Shown in pieces: positions 8,205 to 17,620 of a DNA stretch of 64,000 bases. How positions within the stretch are numbered: the first letter of the stretch is position 1; each line of letters starts with the position of its first letter. Below the pieces are notes generated by a model. That model saw nothing but the letters and a program-made list of their open reading frames with translations. It was not told where the DNA came from and made no database searches. Made by a program: the position numbers and the translations under genes. Origin of the DNA: Brevibacterium marinum (lineage in GTDB: Bacteria; Actinomycetota; Actinomycetes; Actinomycetales; Brevibacteriaceae); the NCBI RefSeq assembly GCF_011927955.1, contig NZ_JAATJN010000001.1, positions 3,968,001 to 4,032,000 of the forward strand, given 5' to 3'.

Positions 8205-11200
8205 GTGTCCAGCCAGACCCTCTCAGAGTTCGTCCAACAGAAAAGGAACGAGCAGTTGTTGCACACAGACTCCGATCTCGATCAGCTCACCAGTCGCTCC
8301 ATCGACACAGTCCGCAGATGGCTGCGCGTGGCGACGAACAAGACCACGGCGAAGAATCCCGCCGCCGAGCGCCTCTCCGCGGTGCTCTCCGACCCGAATG
8401 GACTCGACTTCACAGTCGGATTCGTCGATCGGGTCGTGCGCACCGATGATGTCCATGCCGCCGCCGATGCACTGACAGAGGTCGGCAGGCTCGCACCCGA
8501 GACGATGTCGTTCCTCGACCGCGCCCAGATCAAGGCCGGTGCGGCACTGGCCAAGGTGGCCCCGCAGGTCGTCGTCCCGGCGGCCCGCACCCGTCTGCGC
8601 CAGATGGTCGGACACATGGTCGTCGACGCCCGCGACAAGCAGTTCGGCAAGGCCGTCTCCACGCTCACCGCCGACGGTCACCGGCTCAACATCAACCTCC
8701 TCGGCGAGGCCGTCCTCGGTGACTCAGAGGCCGATCATCACCTCGAGGAGACCCACCGACTGCTCGCCCGCGACGACGTCGACTACGTCTCCGTCAAGGT
8801 CTCCTCGGTCGCCTCCCAGATCTCGATGTGGGCCTTCGACGAGACCGTCGACTACGTCGTCGAACGTCTCCGCCCGCTCTACCAGCAGGCAGCGAAGGCA
8901 CCGACAGGCGCGAAGTTCGTTAACCTGGACATGGAGGAATACCAGGATCTCGAGCTCACGATCGCGGTCTTCACCCGCCTGCTCGCCGAACCCGAGTTCA
9001 AGGAGCTCGAGGCCGGGATCGTCATCCAGGCCTATCAGCCCGACGCCCTCGGCGCCGTCCAGCGCCTGAGCGAGTTCGCCAACGAACGCGTCGCCAACGG
9101 CGGCGTCGGAATCAAGGTCCGGCTGGTCAAGGGCGCCAACCTCGCATTGGAGACCGTCCACGCGGAGATCGCCGGCTGGCCCGCAACGGTCTGCGACTCG
9201 AAGCAGTCCACCGATGCGAACTACAAGCGCGTCCTGCACTGGCTCTTCACCCCGGAGCGGATGAAGGGGCTGCGCATCGGCGTCGCCGGTCACAACCTCT
9301 TCGACATCGCGTTCGCCCATCACCTGTCCGTCGACCGGGAGGTCACCGACAGAGTGGAGTTCGAGATGCTGCAGGGCATGGCCTCGGAACAGGCCGCCGC
9401 GGTGACCGAGGACGTCGGAGACCTCCTCCTCTATGTGCCGGCAGTGCACCCGAAGGAATTCGACGTCGCCATCTCCTACCTCGTGCGCAGGCTCGAGGAG
9501 AACTCGTCCCAGGAGAACTTCATGTCCGGCATCTTCGACCTCGCCAACGGCAACGAGGTCTTCGTGAGGGAGGCGGACCGCTTCCAGGACTCCGTCAAGC
9601 AGCTCGAGGACATCCTGGCCATCGACGGGGAGAGCGCGCCCGAACCGAACCGAACACAGGACCGTTCGGCCGAGCGCGATGTTCCCGGCCCCGTTCCTGC
9701 CGAGTTCTTCAACGAGCCCGACACGGATCCCTCCCTGCCGGCGAACCAGACGTGGGTCAAGGAGATCATCGCCGAGGCGACCGCTCCCGGATACCTCGAC
9801 GATCGCCCCAAGACGCCGCAGGTCGATTCGGCTGCGAAGCTCGATGAGATGATCTCCGGCGGGCGCAAGGCCGCAGAGGCCTGGCGCGGACTCGGTGCCG
9901 CAGGCCGTGGGAAGGTCCTCCATCGTGCGGCGGAGGTCTTCGCCGCCCGCCGCGGTGAGTTCATCGCCGTCGCTGCCGCCGAGGTGGGCAAGATGCCCTC
10001 TCAGTCCGATCCCGAGATCTCCGAGGCCATCGACTTCATCCGCTACTACGCACTGGGTGCCGCCGAGTTGGAGGACCTCGAGGGCGCGAGCTTCGTCCCC
10101 GACGAGATGGTCGTCGTCACCCCGCCGTGGAACTTCCCCATCGCCATTCCCACCGGTGGCACCGTCGCGGCACTGGCCGCCGGTTCGGCCGTCATCCACA
10201 AGCCGTCCAAGCCGACGCCGCACTGTTCGGCGCTCATCGTCGACTGCCTGTGGGAGGCAGGCGTGCCCAAGGACGTGCTGCAGCTGTGCACGCCCGCCGA
10301 CCGGGACCTCAGCCGCCACCTGGTCGCCCACCCGGAGGTCGACCGCGTCATCCTCACGGGTGCTTCGGAGACGGCTGCCCTGTTCAAGTCCTTCCGCTCC
10401 GACCTGCATGTCAATGCGGAGACCTCCGGCAAGAATGCGCTGGTCATCACGCCCGCGGCCGATCGCGATCTGGCTGTGGCCGATCTTGTGCACTCTGCCT
10501 TCGGCCACGCCGGGCAGAAATGCTCGGCCGCGTCCCTGGGCATCTTGGTCGGATCCACCCACGACTCCGAGCGCTACCGTCGCCAACTCGTCGATGCTGC
10601 CTCGTCGATGGTCGTCGACTGGCCGTCGAACCTGTCGGCCACAATGGGACCGCTGACCGAGGATCCCTCCGACAAGCTCGAGAGGGCGCTGACCTCGCTC
10701 GAGCCGGGAGAGTCCTGGCTGCTCGAGCCCAAGCAGCTCGATGACACGGGGCGCCTGTGGAGCCCTGGCATCAAGGAAGGCGTCAAACCCGGATCGTTCT
10801 TCCACCTCACCGAGGTGTTCGGCCCGGTGCTCGGCCTCATGCACGCCCGTGACCTCGACGAGGCGATCGAGTTCCAGAACGCGCCTGCCTTCGGTCTCAC
10901 CGGCGGCATCCACTCGCTCGACCCGGATGAGGTGCGCACCTGGCTCGATCGCGTCCAGGTCGGCAACGCCTACGTCAACCGCGGCATCACCGGAGCAATC
11001 GTCAGGCGCCAGTCCTTCGGCGGCTGGAAGCAGTCGTCGGTCGGGCTCGGCTCGAAGGCAGGTGGCCCGAACTACCTCATGCTCTTCGGCCACTACGTCG
11101 ACGATCCCTCAAGTCTGCCGGGCGCAACCGACGCGAGTCAGAACCTCGAGCTGGCCAAGGCCGACGACGAGCGTTGGCTGGCCCGCGAATTCGGGGCGGC

Positions 11201-11690
11201 GAAGGACCACACCGGCCTCCGTGCGGAAGCCAACATCTTCCGTTACCGGCCCCGTCCCGTGACCCTGCGGGTGACTTCGGAAGCGTCCCTGTTCGATCTC
11301 GAAAGGTCGGTCCACGCCGCCACGTCGATCGGTTCGACGGTGCAGCTGTCCGTCGCCGAGGATGTGGCCTCCGATGTGAAGATCGCCGTCACGGATGCTT
11401 CGGTGGCCGCTCGCACCGAGTCCGCGTCGACGTTCGCCGATATGGTCGGTCGGGGCCGGTACGACGATTCCGTCGGTGCTCGCATCCGCGTGCTCGGGCC
11501 GCAGGAGCCCGAACTCCTGGCCGCGACGGCACCACGACCCGAGGTTGCCGTCATCGATGAGCCCGTGACCTCTTCGGCGCGGGTGGAGATGCGGTACTAC
11601 GTGCAGGAGCAGGCGGTGTCCATGACTCTGCACCGGTTCGGCAACCCCAGCCGCGACTTCCACGAGCTGGCGGCCGAACTCAAGGCCTGA
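8205..11690 (+). CDS. putA: Bifunctional proline dehydrogenase / 1-pyrroline-5-carboxylate dehydrogenase
   Basis: This 1161-aa enzyme oxidises proline to glutamate in two steps. The FAD-dependent proline dehydrogenase barrel spans roughly residues 100-440. An NAD-dependent aldehyde dehydrogenase spans about 540-1000, with the catalytic Cys in GQKCSAAS near residue 772 and the general-base Glu region ETSGKNALV. A roughly 150-residue C-terminal extension follows. There is no N-terminal DNA-binding domain, so regulation must be external; the divergent GntR regulator is the obvious candidate. The start is a GTG with a weak ribosome site, and the upstream region is interrupted by the inverted-repeat element. 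Confidence 0.93.
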   Translation: MSSQTLSEFVQQKRNEQLLHTDSDLDQLTSRSIDTVRRWLRVATNKTTAKNPAAERLSAVLSDPNGLDFTVGFVDRVVRTDDVHAAADALTEVGRLAPETMSFLDRAQIKAGAALAKVAPQVVVPAARTRLRQMVGHMVVDARDKQFGKAVSTLTADGHRLNINLLGEAVLGDSEADHHLEETHRLLARDDVDYVSVKVSSVASQISMWAFDETVDYVVERLRPLYQQAAKAPTGAKFVNLDMEEYQDLELTIAVFTRLLAEPEFKELEAGIVIQAYQPDALGAVQRLSEFANERVANGGVGIKVRLVKGANLALETVHAEIAGWPATVCDSKQSTDANYKRVLHWLFTPERMKGLRIGVAGHNLFDIAFAHHLSVDREVTDRVEFEMLQGMASEQAAAVTEDVGDLLLYVPAVHPKEFDVAISYLVRRLEENSSQENFMSGIFDLANGNEVFVREADRFQDSVKQLEDILAIDGESAPEPNRTQDRSAERDVPGPVPAEFFNEPDTDPSLPANQTWVKEIIAEATAPGYLDDRPKTPQVDSAAKLDEMISGGRKAAEAWRGLGAAGRGKVLHRAAEVFAARRGEFIAVAAAEVGKMPSQSDPEISEAIDFIRYYALGAAELEDLEGASFVPDEMVVVTPPWNFPIAIPTGGTVAALAAGSAVIHKPSKPTPHCSALIVDCLWEAGVPKDVLQLCTPADRDLSRHLVAHPEVDRVILTGASETAALFKSFRSDLHVNAETSGKNALVITPAADRDLAVADLVHSAFGHAGQKCSAASLGILVGSTHDSERYRRQLVDAASSMVVDWPSNLSATMGPLTEDPSDKLERALTSLEPGESWLLEPKQLDDTGRLWSPGIKEGVKPGSFFHLTEVFGPVLGLMHARDLDEAIEFQNAPAFGLTGGIHSLDPDEVRTWLDRVQVGNAYVNRGITGAIVRRQSFGGWKQSSVGLGSKAGGPNYLMLFGHYVDDPSSLPGATDASQNLELAKADDERWLAREFGAAKDHTGLRAEANIFRYRPRPVTLRVTSEASLFDLERSVHAATSIGSTVQLSVAEDVASDVKIAVTDASVAARTESASTFADMVGRGRYDDSVGARIRVLGPQEPELLAATAPRPEVAVIDEPVTSSARVEMRYYVQEQAVSMTLHRFGNPSRDFHELAAELKA

Positions 11691-11694
11691 TTTC

Positions 11695-11739
11695 AGGAGA
11701 TCGCAGAGACCTTCGTCCGCACACTCTCTGCGATCTCCT
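11695..11739 (+). terminator. Stem-loop after putA
   Basis: A perfect 15-bp inverted repeat (AGGAGATCGCAGAGA and its complement) with a 15-base loop begins five bases after the putA stop codon. No strong T run follows, as is common for actinobacterial terminators. Confidence 0.7.
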
Positions 11740-11825
11740 CATAGACGGACAGCACGACGTCTCGGGCAGCACCGAGGATGTCGGATCCGACGCTGGTCAT
11801 GACGCTTGGCCGAATCACCAATTGT

Positions 11826-11876
11826 GAGGGAGGAGAATGTCGATTCTTACCTGCAGAATCGACATTCTCCTCCCTC
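11826..11876 (-). terminator. Very long stem-loop (22-bp perfect arms) at a convergent gene junction
   Basis: Arms at 11826-11847 and 11855-11876 are perfect complements around a 7-base loop. It lies between putA and the convergent benzoylformate-operon transporter gene and fits a terminator for the latter, whose stop is at 11939. The arms are unusually long for a terminator. Confidence 0.65.
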
Positions 11877-11938
11877 GCTTTCGGCTCTGTACCGCCACCT
11901 GGGAGCCGAACGCGGAACAGAAGATCGCGTCCCCAGAT

Positions 11939-13210
11939 TCACCGTCCGGCGTGGTCCACGGCCTTCGGAACGATGACCATGGCTGCGAAGCCGAGGACGG
12001 CGACGAATGCGAAGAGGTAGAAGCCCCACGGGTAGGCGATGCCGGCGGTGACGAGTGCGCCGGTGATGAACGGCCCGACGATCGCCCCGATGCGACCCAC
12101 GGCCGAGGCCATGCCGATCGCGGTGCCGCGCGCGGTGGGCGGGTAGATCGCGGACACGAATGCGTAGACGAGGACCTGGGCGGAGAAGACGAACACACCG
12201 GTGATGAAGACCGCGATGTTGAGCAGGATTTGGCTGGTCATCGGGATGCTCAGAGCGGCAAGGAACACGGCGGCGAGGATGAACCACATGAGGACGATCG
12301 GCTTTGTGCCGTGCTTGTCCGCAAGCCAGCCGGCGAGGACGAGGCCGACGACGGCGCCGACGTTCATCACGAAGAGCATGACGAGCGAATCCGAGACCTC
12401 ATAGCCGGCATCGGCCATGATCTTCGGCAGCCAGGTGTTGAGGCCGTAGACGAGCAGCAGGCCCATGAAGCTCGCCGCCCAAACGCCGATCGTAACCAGT
12501 TTGAACCGGCCCACGAACAGTCCCGCCATCCCGGTCTTCGGAGCCACGGCCACCGCGTCGCCCCAGACCCCGGCCTCGGCGGACGGCCGGGCTTTCGCAG
12601 CCTGGGCGTCGACGAACTCCTGGGACTCCGGCAGCTTCCACCACAGCAGTGGCACGAGCACGAGTCCGGCCACGCCGCCGGCGATGAAGAGCAGGTGCCA
12701 GTTGTGGGAGTAGAAGACGGCGAGCAGAGAGATCGCGACGGCGCCGGCGTGATAACCGGTCATCGTCAGCGTCGTCGCCTTGCCTGTCTTGCCCGACTTG
12801 TTGTGCTCGCTGATGTAGGCGAGGCAGCCGGGCATCACGGCGCCCAGGGCCAGCCCGGCGATGAACCGAAAGGTCGTGAACAGCGCGACATTCGGGGAGA
12901 ACGCCACCAGCAGCGTGAAGACGGAGAAGAAGAGCACGCAGAAGATGATCGTATAGCGACGTCCGAATCGGTCGGCGACCGGCCCCACCGCCGCCGCGCC
13001 GAGGCCCACGCCCACCAGGCTCAGCGTCGCCACGAGCGTCGCGGCCTCGGGGGTGAATCCGATGGCGTTCGTCGCCAGCAGTTCGGGGATCACGGCCCCG
13101 AGTACGACGAGGTCGAAGCCCTCGAGGGCAACGGCCAGCCAGCACAGGATCGCCGGCCAGCGAGTGGCGCTCGACGTGCGGGTGGCAGAGGCTGTGGCGG
13201 GTGTGGACAT
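11939..13210 (-). CDS. MFS transporter, aromatic acid:H+ symporter (AAHS-like)
   Basis: This 423-aa, 12-helix inner-membrane carrier probably takes up benzoylformate, mandelate or benzoate. The early motif GFDLVVLGAVIPEL with an Asp in helix 1 and the loop GPVADRFGRR are typical of aromatic-acid symporters, and a large central loop follows helix 6. The ATG at 13210 is chosen over a longer upstream frame because GGAGAC lies a few bases before it and the earlier sequence is not membrane-like. It is the third gene of an operon with aldehyde dehydrogenase and benzoylformate decarboxylase, 49 bases after the former. Confidence 0.85.
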   Translation of the reverse strand: MSTPATASATRTSSATRWPAILCWLAVALEGFDLVVLGAVIPELLATNAIGFTPEAATLVATLSLVGVGLGAAAVGPVADRFGRRYTIIFCVLFFSVFTLLVAFSPNVALFTTFRFIAGLALGAVMPGCLAYISEHNKSGKTGKATTLTMTGYHAGAVAISLLAVFYSHNWHLLFIAGGVAGLVLVPLLWWKLPESQEFVDAQAAKARPSAEAGVWGDAVAVAPKTGMAGLFVGRFKLVTIGVWAASFMGLLLVYGLNTWLPKIMADAGYEVSDSLVMLFVMNVGAVVGLVLAGWLADKHGTKPIVLMWFILAAVFLAALSIPMTSQILLNIAVFITGVFVFSAQVLVYAFVSAIYPPTARGTAIGMASAVGRIGAIVGPFITGALVTAGIAYPWGFYLFAFVAVLGFAAMVIVPKAVDHAGR

Positions 13211-13259
13211 CGGTGTCTCCGGTCGTTCAGTCGGTCGTTCGGCGTGGAATGTCAGCAGC

Positions 13260-14723
13260 TCAGAAGGGGTACGGCGCGATCTGCGAGCGCATCGTGACCC
13301 ACTGGGTTTCGGTGAAGGCTTCGATGTTGGCCTCAGGACCGCCGAATCGGGATCCGTTGCCGGAGTCCTTCGTGCCGCCGAACGGCACGTTCGCCTCATC
13401 GGAGACCGTCTGCTCATTGATGTGGATCTTGCCGGTGTCGACGAGGTCGGCCAACTCGATCGCCATGCCCACGTCCCCGAGGATGCCCACGGACAAACCG
13501 TATTCGCTTGAATTGACGAGCTCCGCGGCTTCTTCGAGGGTCGAGAAGCGGCTGACCGGGGCCACGGGGCCGAAGATCTCCTGTGTCCACGCCGGGTTCG
13601 ACGGGCTCAGGTCGGCCAGAACCGTCGGCGGCACGAAGGCCCCGTCCCCGGTTCCTCCCGCTGCCAGTCGTGCACCATCGGCCTGGGCCTTGTCGATGAT
13701 GTCGCGCACGCTGGTCCGCTGGTTGTCGTCGATGATCGGGCCCAACGCGACCTCCTCGGTGGCAGGGTTGCCGACAGGGAGATTCCTGGCCCGCTCGGAC
13801 AACTGCTCGACGTAGTCGTCGTAGACGGACTCGTGGACCAGGTGGCGGCCCGTGGTCATGCAGATCTGGCCCTGATGCATCCAGGAGCCGAACGCTCCCG
13901 CCGAGGTGGCCGGACCGACCTCTGCCCCGGGGAGGACGACGAGTGCGTTGTTTCCACCGAGTTCGAGGTGGCAGCGCTTGAGGAGGCGACCGGCGGCCTC
14001 GCCGACCTTGCGCCCGGCCGCGGTCGATCCCGTGAAGGAGATGACCGAGACCTCGGGTGCCGACACCACGGCCTCGCCGGCTTCACGGCCTCCGGGCAGC
14101 ACCTGAAGGAGTCCTTCGGGAAGTCCCGCCTCGGCGAAGATCCGGGCCAGTGCCACACCACCGCAGACCGCAGTCCGGGGGTCCGGTTTGAGCAGGACGG
14201 CATTGCCCAGGGCCAGCGCCGGGGCGACCGAGCGGATCGAGAGGATGAGCGGGAAGTTGAACGGTGCGATGACGGAGACGACTCCGGCGGGCACACGGCG
14301 GGAGAAGGACCAGCGGGGCTCGTTCGAGGTCAGGACCTGGCCCTTGGGGTGGCTGGGCAGGGCCGAGGACTCGTAGCAGATCGCCTCGGCGGAGCCGACT
14401 TCCAATCCTGCTTTGGCGGGGATCGCGCCGGACTCGCGGATGATCCAGTCCGAGATCTCCGCGGCGTGCTCGGCCCACAGGGCGCCGGCCCGGCGGAGGA
14501 CGGCGGCGCGTTCCGCCGGTGTCGTCTTCGCCCATTCCTTCTGTGCTGCTGCCGCTCGAGTGGCGGCGGCGTTGACGTCATCGCCGTCTGCCGCGCCGAG
14601 CCTGCCCAGGGTCTCACCCGTCGCGGGTTCGACGACGTCGTAGGACTCGTCGCCCCCGGCGGTCCATGCCCCCGTGAAGATCTTGCCGTGCCACTCGGTG
14701 CCCAGGAAACTGTTCTCGCTCAT
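13260..14723 (-). CDS. NAD(P)-dependent aldehyde dehydrogenase, probable benzaldehyde dehydrogenase
   Basis: This 487-aa enzyme of the ALDH superfamily has the Glu motif LELGGNN, the catalytic Cys in QGQICMTTG and the NAD-binding SFTGSTAAGRKVG. Its N-terminus and spacing resemble benzaldehyde/vanillin dehydrogenases. It starts 11 bases after the benzoylformate decarboxylase stop, so it most likely oxidises the benzaldehyde that enzyme releases to benzoate. Activity on substituted benzaldehydes is possible. No frameshift or missing catalytic residue is seen. Confidence 0.87.
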   Translation of the reverse strand: MSENSFLGTEWHGKIFTGAWTAGGDESYDVVEPATGETLGRLGAADGDDVNAAATRAAAAQKEWAKTTPAERAAVLRRAGALWAEHAAEISDWIIRESGAIPAKAGLEVGSAEAICYESSALPSHPKGQVLTSNEPRWSFSRRVPAGVVSVIAPFNFPLILSIRSVAPALALGNAVLLKPDPRTAVCGGVALARIFAEAGLPEGLLQVLPGGREAGEAVVSAPEVSVISFTGSTAAGRKVGEAAGRLLKRCHLELGGNNALVVLPGAEVGPATSAGAFGSWMHQGQICMTTGRHLVHESVYDDYVEQLSERARNLPVGNPATEEVALGPIIDDNQRTSVRDIIDKAQADGARLAAGGTGDGAFVPPTVLADLSPSNPAWTQEIFGPVAPVSRFSTLEEAAELVNSSEYGLSVGILGDVGMAIELADLVDTGKIHINEQTVSDEANVPFGGTKDSGNGSRFGGPEANIEAFTETQWVTMRSQIAPYPF

Positions 14724-14734
14724 GTCCTTCTCCC

Positions 14735-16339
14735 CTACTTCTTCTCTGGTCGGGTCTTCTCTGTGCTGACTTCGATGAAGGTCGGTGTCCCGTTCCGATG
14801 GGCGCGGTCGGCCGCCTCGGCGATCGATCGGTCGAGGTCAGCGGCGGAGTCGACGTGTTCTGCTCGCATCTGGTATCCGCGGGCGATGGAGACGAAGTCG
14901 ACCTCGCCGAGGTCGAGACCCGGTGCCTTGTCGACGCCGAGCATGTCCGCGAACCAGTCGAGGGCTCCGTAGGTGCCGTTGCGCAGCAGGACGATGATGA
15001 CGGGGATGTTCTCCTCGACGGCGGTGCGCAGTGCGGAGATCGAGTAGTGGGCGGAGCCGTCGCCGATGATCGCGACGACCGGCCGGTCCGGGTCGGCCAG
15101 GGCCACGCCCATTGCGGCCGGCAGTCCCCATCCGAGTCCGCCCGAGGCAGGGAAGAAGTAGGAGCCGGAGTGCCGCAGGTCCATCTGCGCCCAGAAGGCG
15201 GCGTTCGTCGACGTCGATTCGACGACGAACCGGGTGTCGGCGGGCATGGTCTCGCGCAATGACGCGAAGACCTCCTCCGGGTGGAGGACCCCGTCGATCG
15301 CCGAGGCGGCCGCGGGTTCGATCTGAATGTGGGCTTCGTGTGGGGTCCGGTCGGTCGCACCGAGTTCCCCGGCCAGGGCGCCGATGGCCTCGACGGGATC
15401 GGCGATGAGGGCGTCGCCGAAGGGGGCGCGGGCCGCGGCGGCCGGGTCGTCACCGATCTGGATGAGCTCGGTGGTCTCGGGCAGGTACTGACCGGGCTGC
15501 CACTGGTGGTAGCGGAAGACGGGTGCGCCGATGACCAGCGCCAGGTCGTGGGCACCGAGGATCTCACCGATCGGGGCGATGCCGGCGGGCAGGACGCCAC
15601 GGAAGTTCGGGTGCTGGTTGGGGAACGGCAGGCGTGAGAGGGACGGCGCGGCCCAGACCGGGAGGTCGAATGCCTCGGCGAGGGCGATCGTCGTCTCCCA
15701 GGTCTTCTCGTCATCGACGTCGGGGCCGAGGACGAGGACGGGCTTCGTCGCCGTGCGCAGCTTGTCCCCGAGATCGGAGACGACGCGCGGGTCGATGGTG
15801 CCGGCCTTGGCCACGGTCCGGGAGAGCTGGTTGATCTGTGCGGCGGGGACTTCGGCGTCCCAGTCGTCGTAGGGCACCGAGAGGTAGACGGGGCCGCGTT
15901 CGGAGGCGAACACGGACTGGGAGAAGGCGCGCGGAACATCGGCGGCGCTCAGGGGTTCGAGCGATTGGTGGACGAGCGGTTTGGCCAGTGCTGCGGCGTC
16001 GACGTTGGCGAGCATGACCTCGGGTCCGATCATGTCACGGACCTGCTGACCGGCGGTGATGACGAGCTTCGAGCGGGAGATCGCGGAGTTCGTCAGCGCT
16101 CCCAGGCCATTGCCGGTGCCGGATGCGGCGTGGAGGTTGACCAGCGTAGGGCGGTCGGTGATCTGTGAGTACCCGTCGGCCATCGCGACCACCGTGGCCT
16201 CGTGCAGGCCGAGGATGTAGCGGGCGGGGAGGTCTTTGAGGAAGGGGAGCTCATTTGATCCCGGGTTGCCGAACATCGTGGTCATTCCGTGAAATGCCAT
16301 GAGTTCGTGGACTGCTTGGCGTACCGAGACCGCTGTCAT
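14735..16339 (-). CDS. mdlC: Benzoylformate decarboxylase (ThDP-dependent)
   Basis: This 534-aa enzyme decarboxylates benzoylformate (phenylglyoxylate) to benzaldehyde. Features match characterised benzoylformate decarboxylases: Ser in GNPGSNELPF near residue 25, the cofactor-activating Glu in GLHEATV, His in NLHAASGTGN, His in NQHPNFRG, and the ThDP/Mg motif GDGSAHYSISAL. The ATG at 16339 is supported by GAAGGAG eight bases upstream; a longer frame to 16417 lacks such support. It heads a three-gene operon with a benzaldehyde dehydrogenase and a transporter, opposite a divergent IclR regulator. No mandelate dehydrogenase is present here, so benzoylformate itself may be imported. Confidence 0.88.
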   Translation of the reverse strand: MTAVSVRQAVHELMAFHGMTTMFGNPGSNELPFLKDLPARYILGLHEATVVAMADGYSQITDRPTLVNLHAASGTGNGLGALTNSAISRSKLVITAGQQVRDMIGPEVMLANVDAAALAKPLVHQSLEPLSAADVPRAFSQSVFASERGPVYLSVPYDDWDAEVPAAQINQLSRTVAKAGTIDPRVVSDLGDKLRTATKPVLVLGPDVDDEKTWETTIALAEAFDLPVWAAPSLSRLPFPNQHPNFRGVLPAGIAPIGEILGAHDLALVIGAPVFRYHQWQPGQYLPETTELIQIGDDPAAAARAPFGDALIADPVEAIGALAGELGATDRTPHEAHIQIEPAAASAIDGVLHPEEVFASLRETMPADTRFVVESTSTNAAFWAQMDLRHSGSYFFPASGGLGWGLPAAMGVALADPDRPVVAIIGDGSAHYSISALRTAVEENIPVIIVLLRNGTYGALDWFADMLGVDKAPGLDLGEVDFVSIARGYQMRAEHVDSAADLDRSIAEAADRAHRNGTPTFIEVSTEKTRPEKK

Positions 16340-16479
16340 GGCTGCCGCTCCTTCGGGGTCGACCTTACGGGTACAGGTGATGCCGCACCTCACAGCCACA
16401 ATAGTGATGGGGACCACTGGGGTGCCATCGACGGTCCATTGATTGAGAATGCGCGGAGTGAAGAGCTACGATAGCGGCC
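16340..16479. promoter_or_regulatory. Divergent promoter region between mdlC operon and IclR gene
   Basis: The 140-base gap serves two divergent units and should hold the IclR operator. The stretch around 16405-16430 contains an imperfect inverted repeat built on GATGG and CCATC halves with GGGGACC/GGGGTGCC between them. I could not define a precise site. Confidence 0.45.
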
Positions 16480-17253
16480 ATGGCGAACTCTCAATCGGGT
16501 GATTCCATGATCGATCGGCTGGTCCGAGTCCTCGGGTCGTTCGATCCCGATCATCAGAGCCTGAGCACAGAGGAGCTCTCCGAGCGAGCGGCGCTTCCCA
16601 AATCCACCGCATACCGGCTGATCAACGACATGATGCGGCACAATCTGCTGCAGCGCGACCCCAGCGGACGGATCAGGATCGGCGTGGGGATGTGGGAGCT
16701 GTCGAACCGCGCCTCCGACGCCGTCGACCTGGCGACCGTGGCCAGGCCGTATATGACCCGTGTCCATGACTTCGTCGGCGAGAACACACAGCTGGGCATC
16801 CTCCGCGAACGTGAGGTCCTCATCATCGAGAGGATGTCGAAGCCCACCGCGGTCATCCACCGCTCGAAGACCGCCGGGAGGCTTCCCGCCCATGCTTCGT
16901 CGTGCGGTCTCGTGCTGCTTGCCCACGCTCCGAAGCATGTGCGGGAAGCGTATCTGCGCGGACCGCTGGCAGCGATCACGGAGAAGACGACCACGGATCC
17001 GGCCGTGCTGCGGAAGATGCTGGCCACGATTCGGACCTATCACTTCGCGGAACTCGTCGGACACATCGATGACGGCACCACGGGGATTGCGGTGCCCGTC
17101 TTCGACGGCAATGGGCTGACGATCGCCGGGCTCGGCGTCGTCGTCGACTCGGACAACCATGTGGGCGGGCCGGCGATCATGCAGGCCCTGCGCACCGCCT
17201 CGGCGGGGATCACGAAGGATCTCGAGGCGCAGGGTAAGTCTGTGGTGGACTGA
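16480..17253 (+). CDS. IclR-family transcriptional regulator
   Basis: This 257-aa protein has an N-terminal winged helix-turn-helix at about residues 12-65 (ELSERAALPKSTAYRLINDM) and a C-terminal IclR effector domain with HASSCGLVLLAHAP and GIAVPVFDGNG. IclR proteins commonly sense aromatic acids in actinobacteria. It is divergent from the benzoylformate decarboxylase operon and is the likely local regulator. It ends 2 bases from the convergent DUF2277 gene. Activator or repressor mode cannot be told from the sequence. Confidence 0.9.
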   Translation: MANSQSGDSMIDRLVRVLGSFDPDHQSLSTEELSERAALPKSTAYRLINDMMRHNLLQRDPSGRIRIGVGMWELSNRASDAVDLATVARPYMTRVHDFVGENTQLGILREREVLIIERMSKPTAVIHRSKTAGRLPAHASSCGLVLLAHAPKHVREAYLRGPLAAITEKTTTDPAVLRKMLATIRTYHFAELVGHIDDGTTGIAVPVFDGNGLTIAGLGVVVDSDNHVGGPAIMQALRTASAGITKDLEAQGKSVVD

Positions 17254-17255
17254 GC

Positions 17256-17519
17256 CTACGTTCGGGTCGCGTATCTGGCTCGTCGCTTCTCGGCTTCGAC
17301 TTCTCTGTTCTTCGGCGGCGCGTTCGTCACGAGCGCATCGAGGAGATGCTGAGTCGTGTGGGCGATCTCCTCGACAGCGGTGTCGAAGGCCTCAGTGTTG
17401 GCCCGAGACGGCTTCGCCGTCCCCGCGATCTTGCGCACGTACTGCAGCGCCGCAGCGTGCACTTCGTCCGAGGTGGCGTGGGGTTCGAAATTGTGAAGTG
17501 TTCTGATGTTCCTGCACAT
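17256..17519 (-). CDS. DUF2277 domain-containing small protein
   Basis: This 87-aa soluble protein begins MCRNIRTLHNFEP, the hallmark of DUF2277. It contains a conserved AALQYVRKIAG segment and a basic C-terminus. The function is unknown in the family. It is convergent with the IclR gene and divergent from the alarmone synthetase, with about 100 bases between. Confidence 0.85.
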   Translation of the reverse strand: MCRNIRTLHNFEPHATSDEVHAAALQYVRKIAGTAKPSRANTEAFDTAVEEIAHTTQHLLDALVTNAPPKNREVEAEKRRARYATRT

Positions 17520-17620
17520 GATCCAACCGTACGCCGCGGGGCTGACACGGGACGGAGGACCGACGCGAGGCAGAGAAGCGACGAGGATACACTGACCGAA
17601 TATCCCTACCTTGGAGGATC

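Noticed and set aside
8724..11093. 789-aa open frame antisense to putA
   Set aside because: It is the complement shadow of a strongly conserved bifunctional enzyme in high-GC DNA; its translation has no recognisable domain.
14614..15939. 441-aa frame overlapping benzoylformate decarboxylase
   Set aside because: Ser/Pro/Arg-rich translation without domains; the decarboxylase frame has every catalytic motif.
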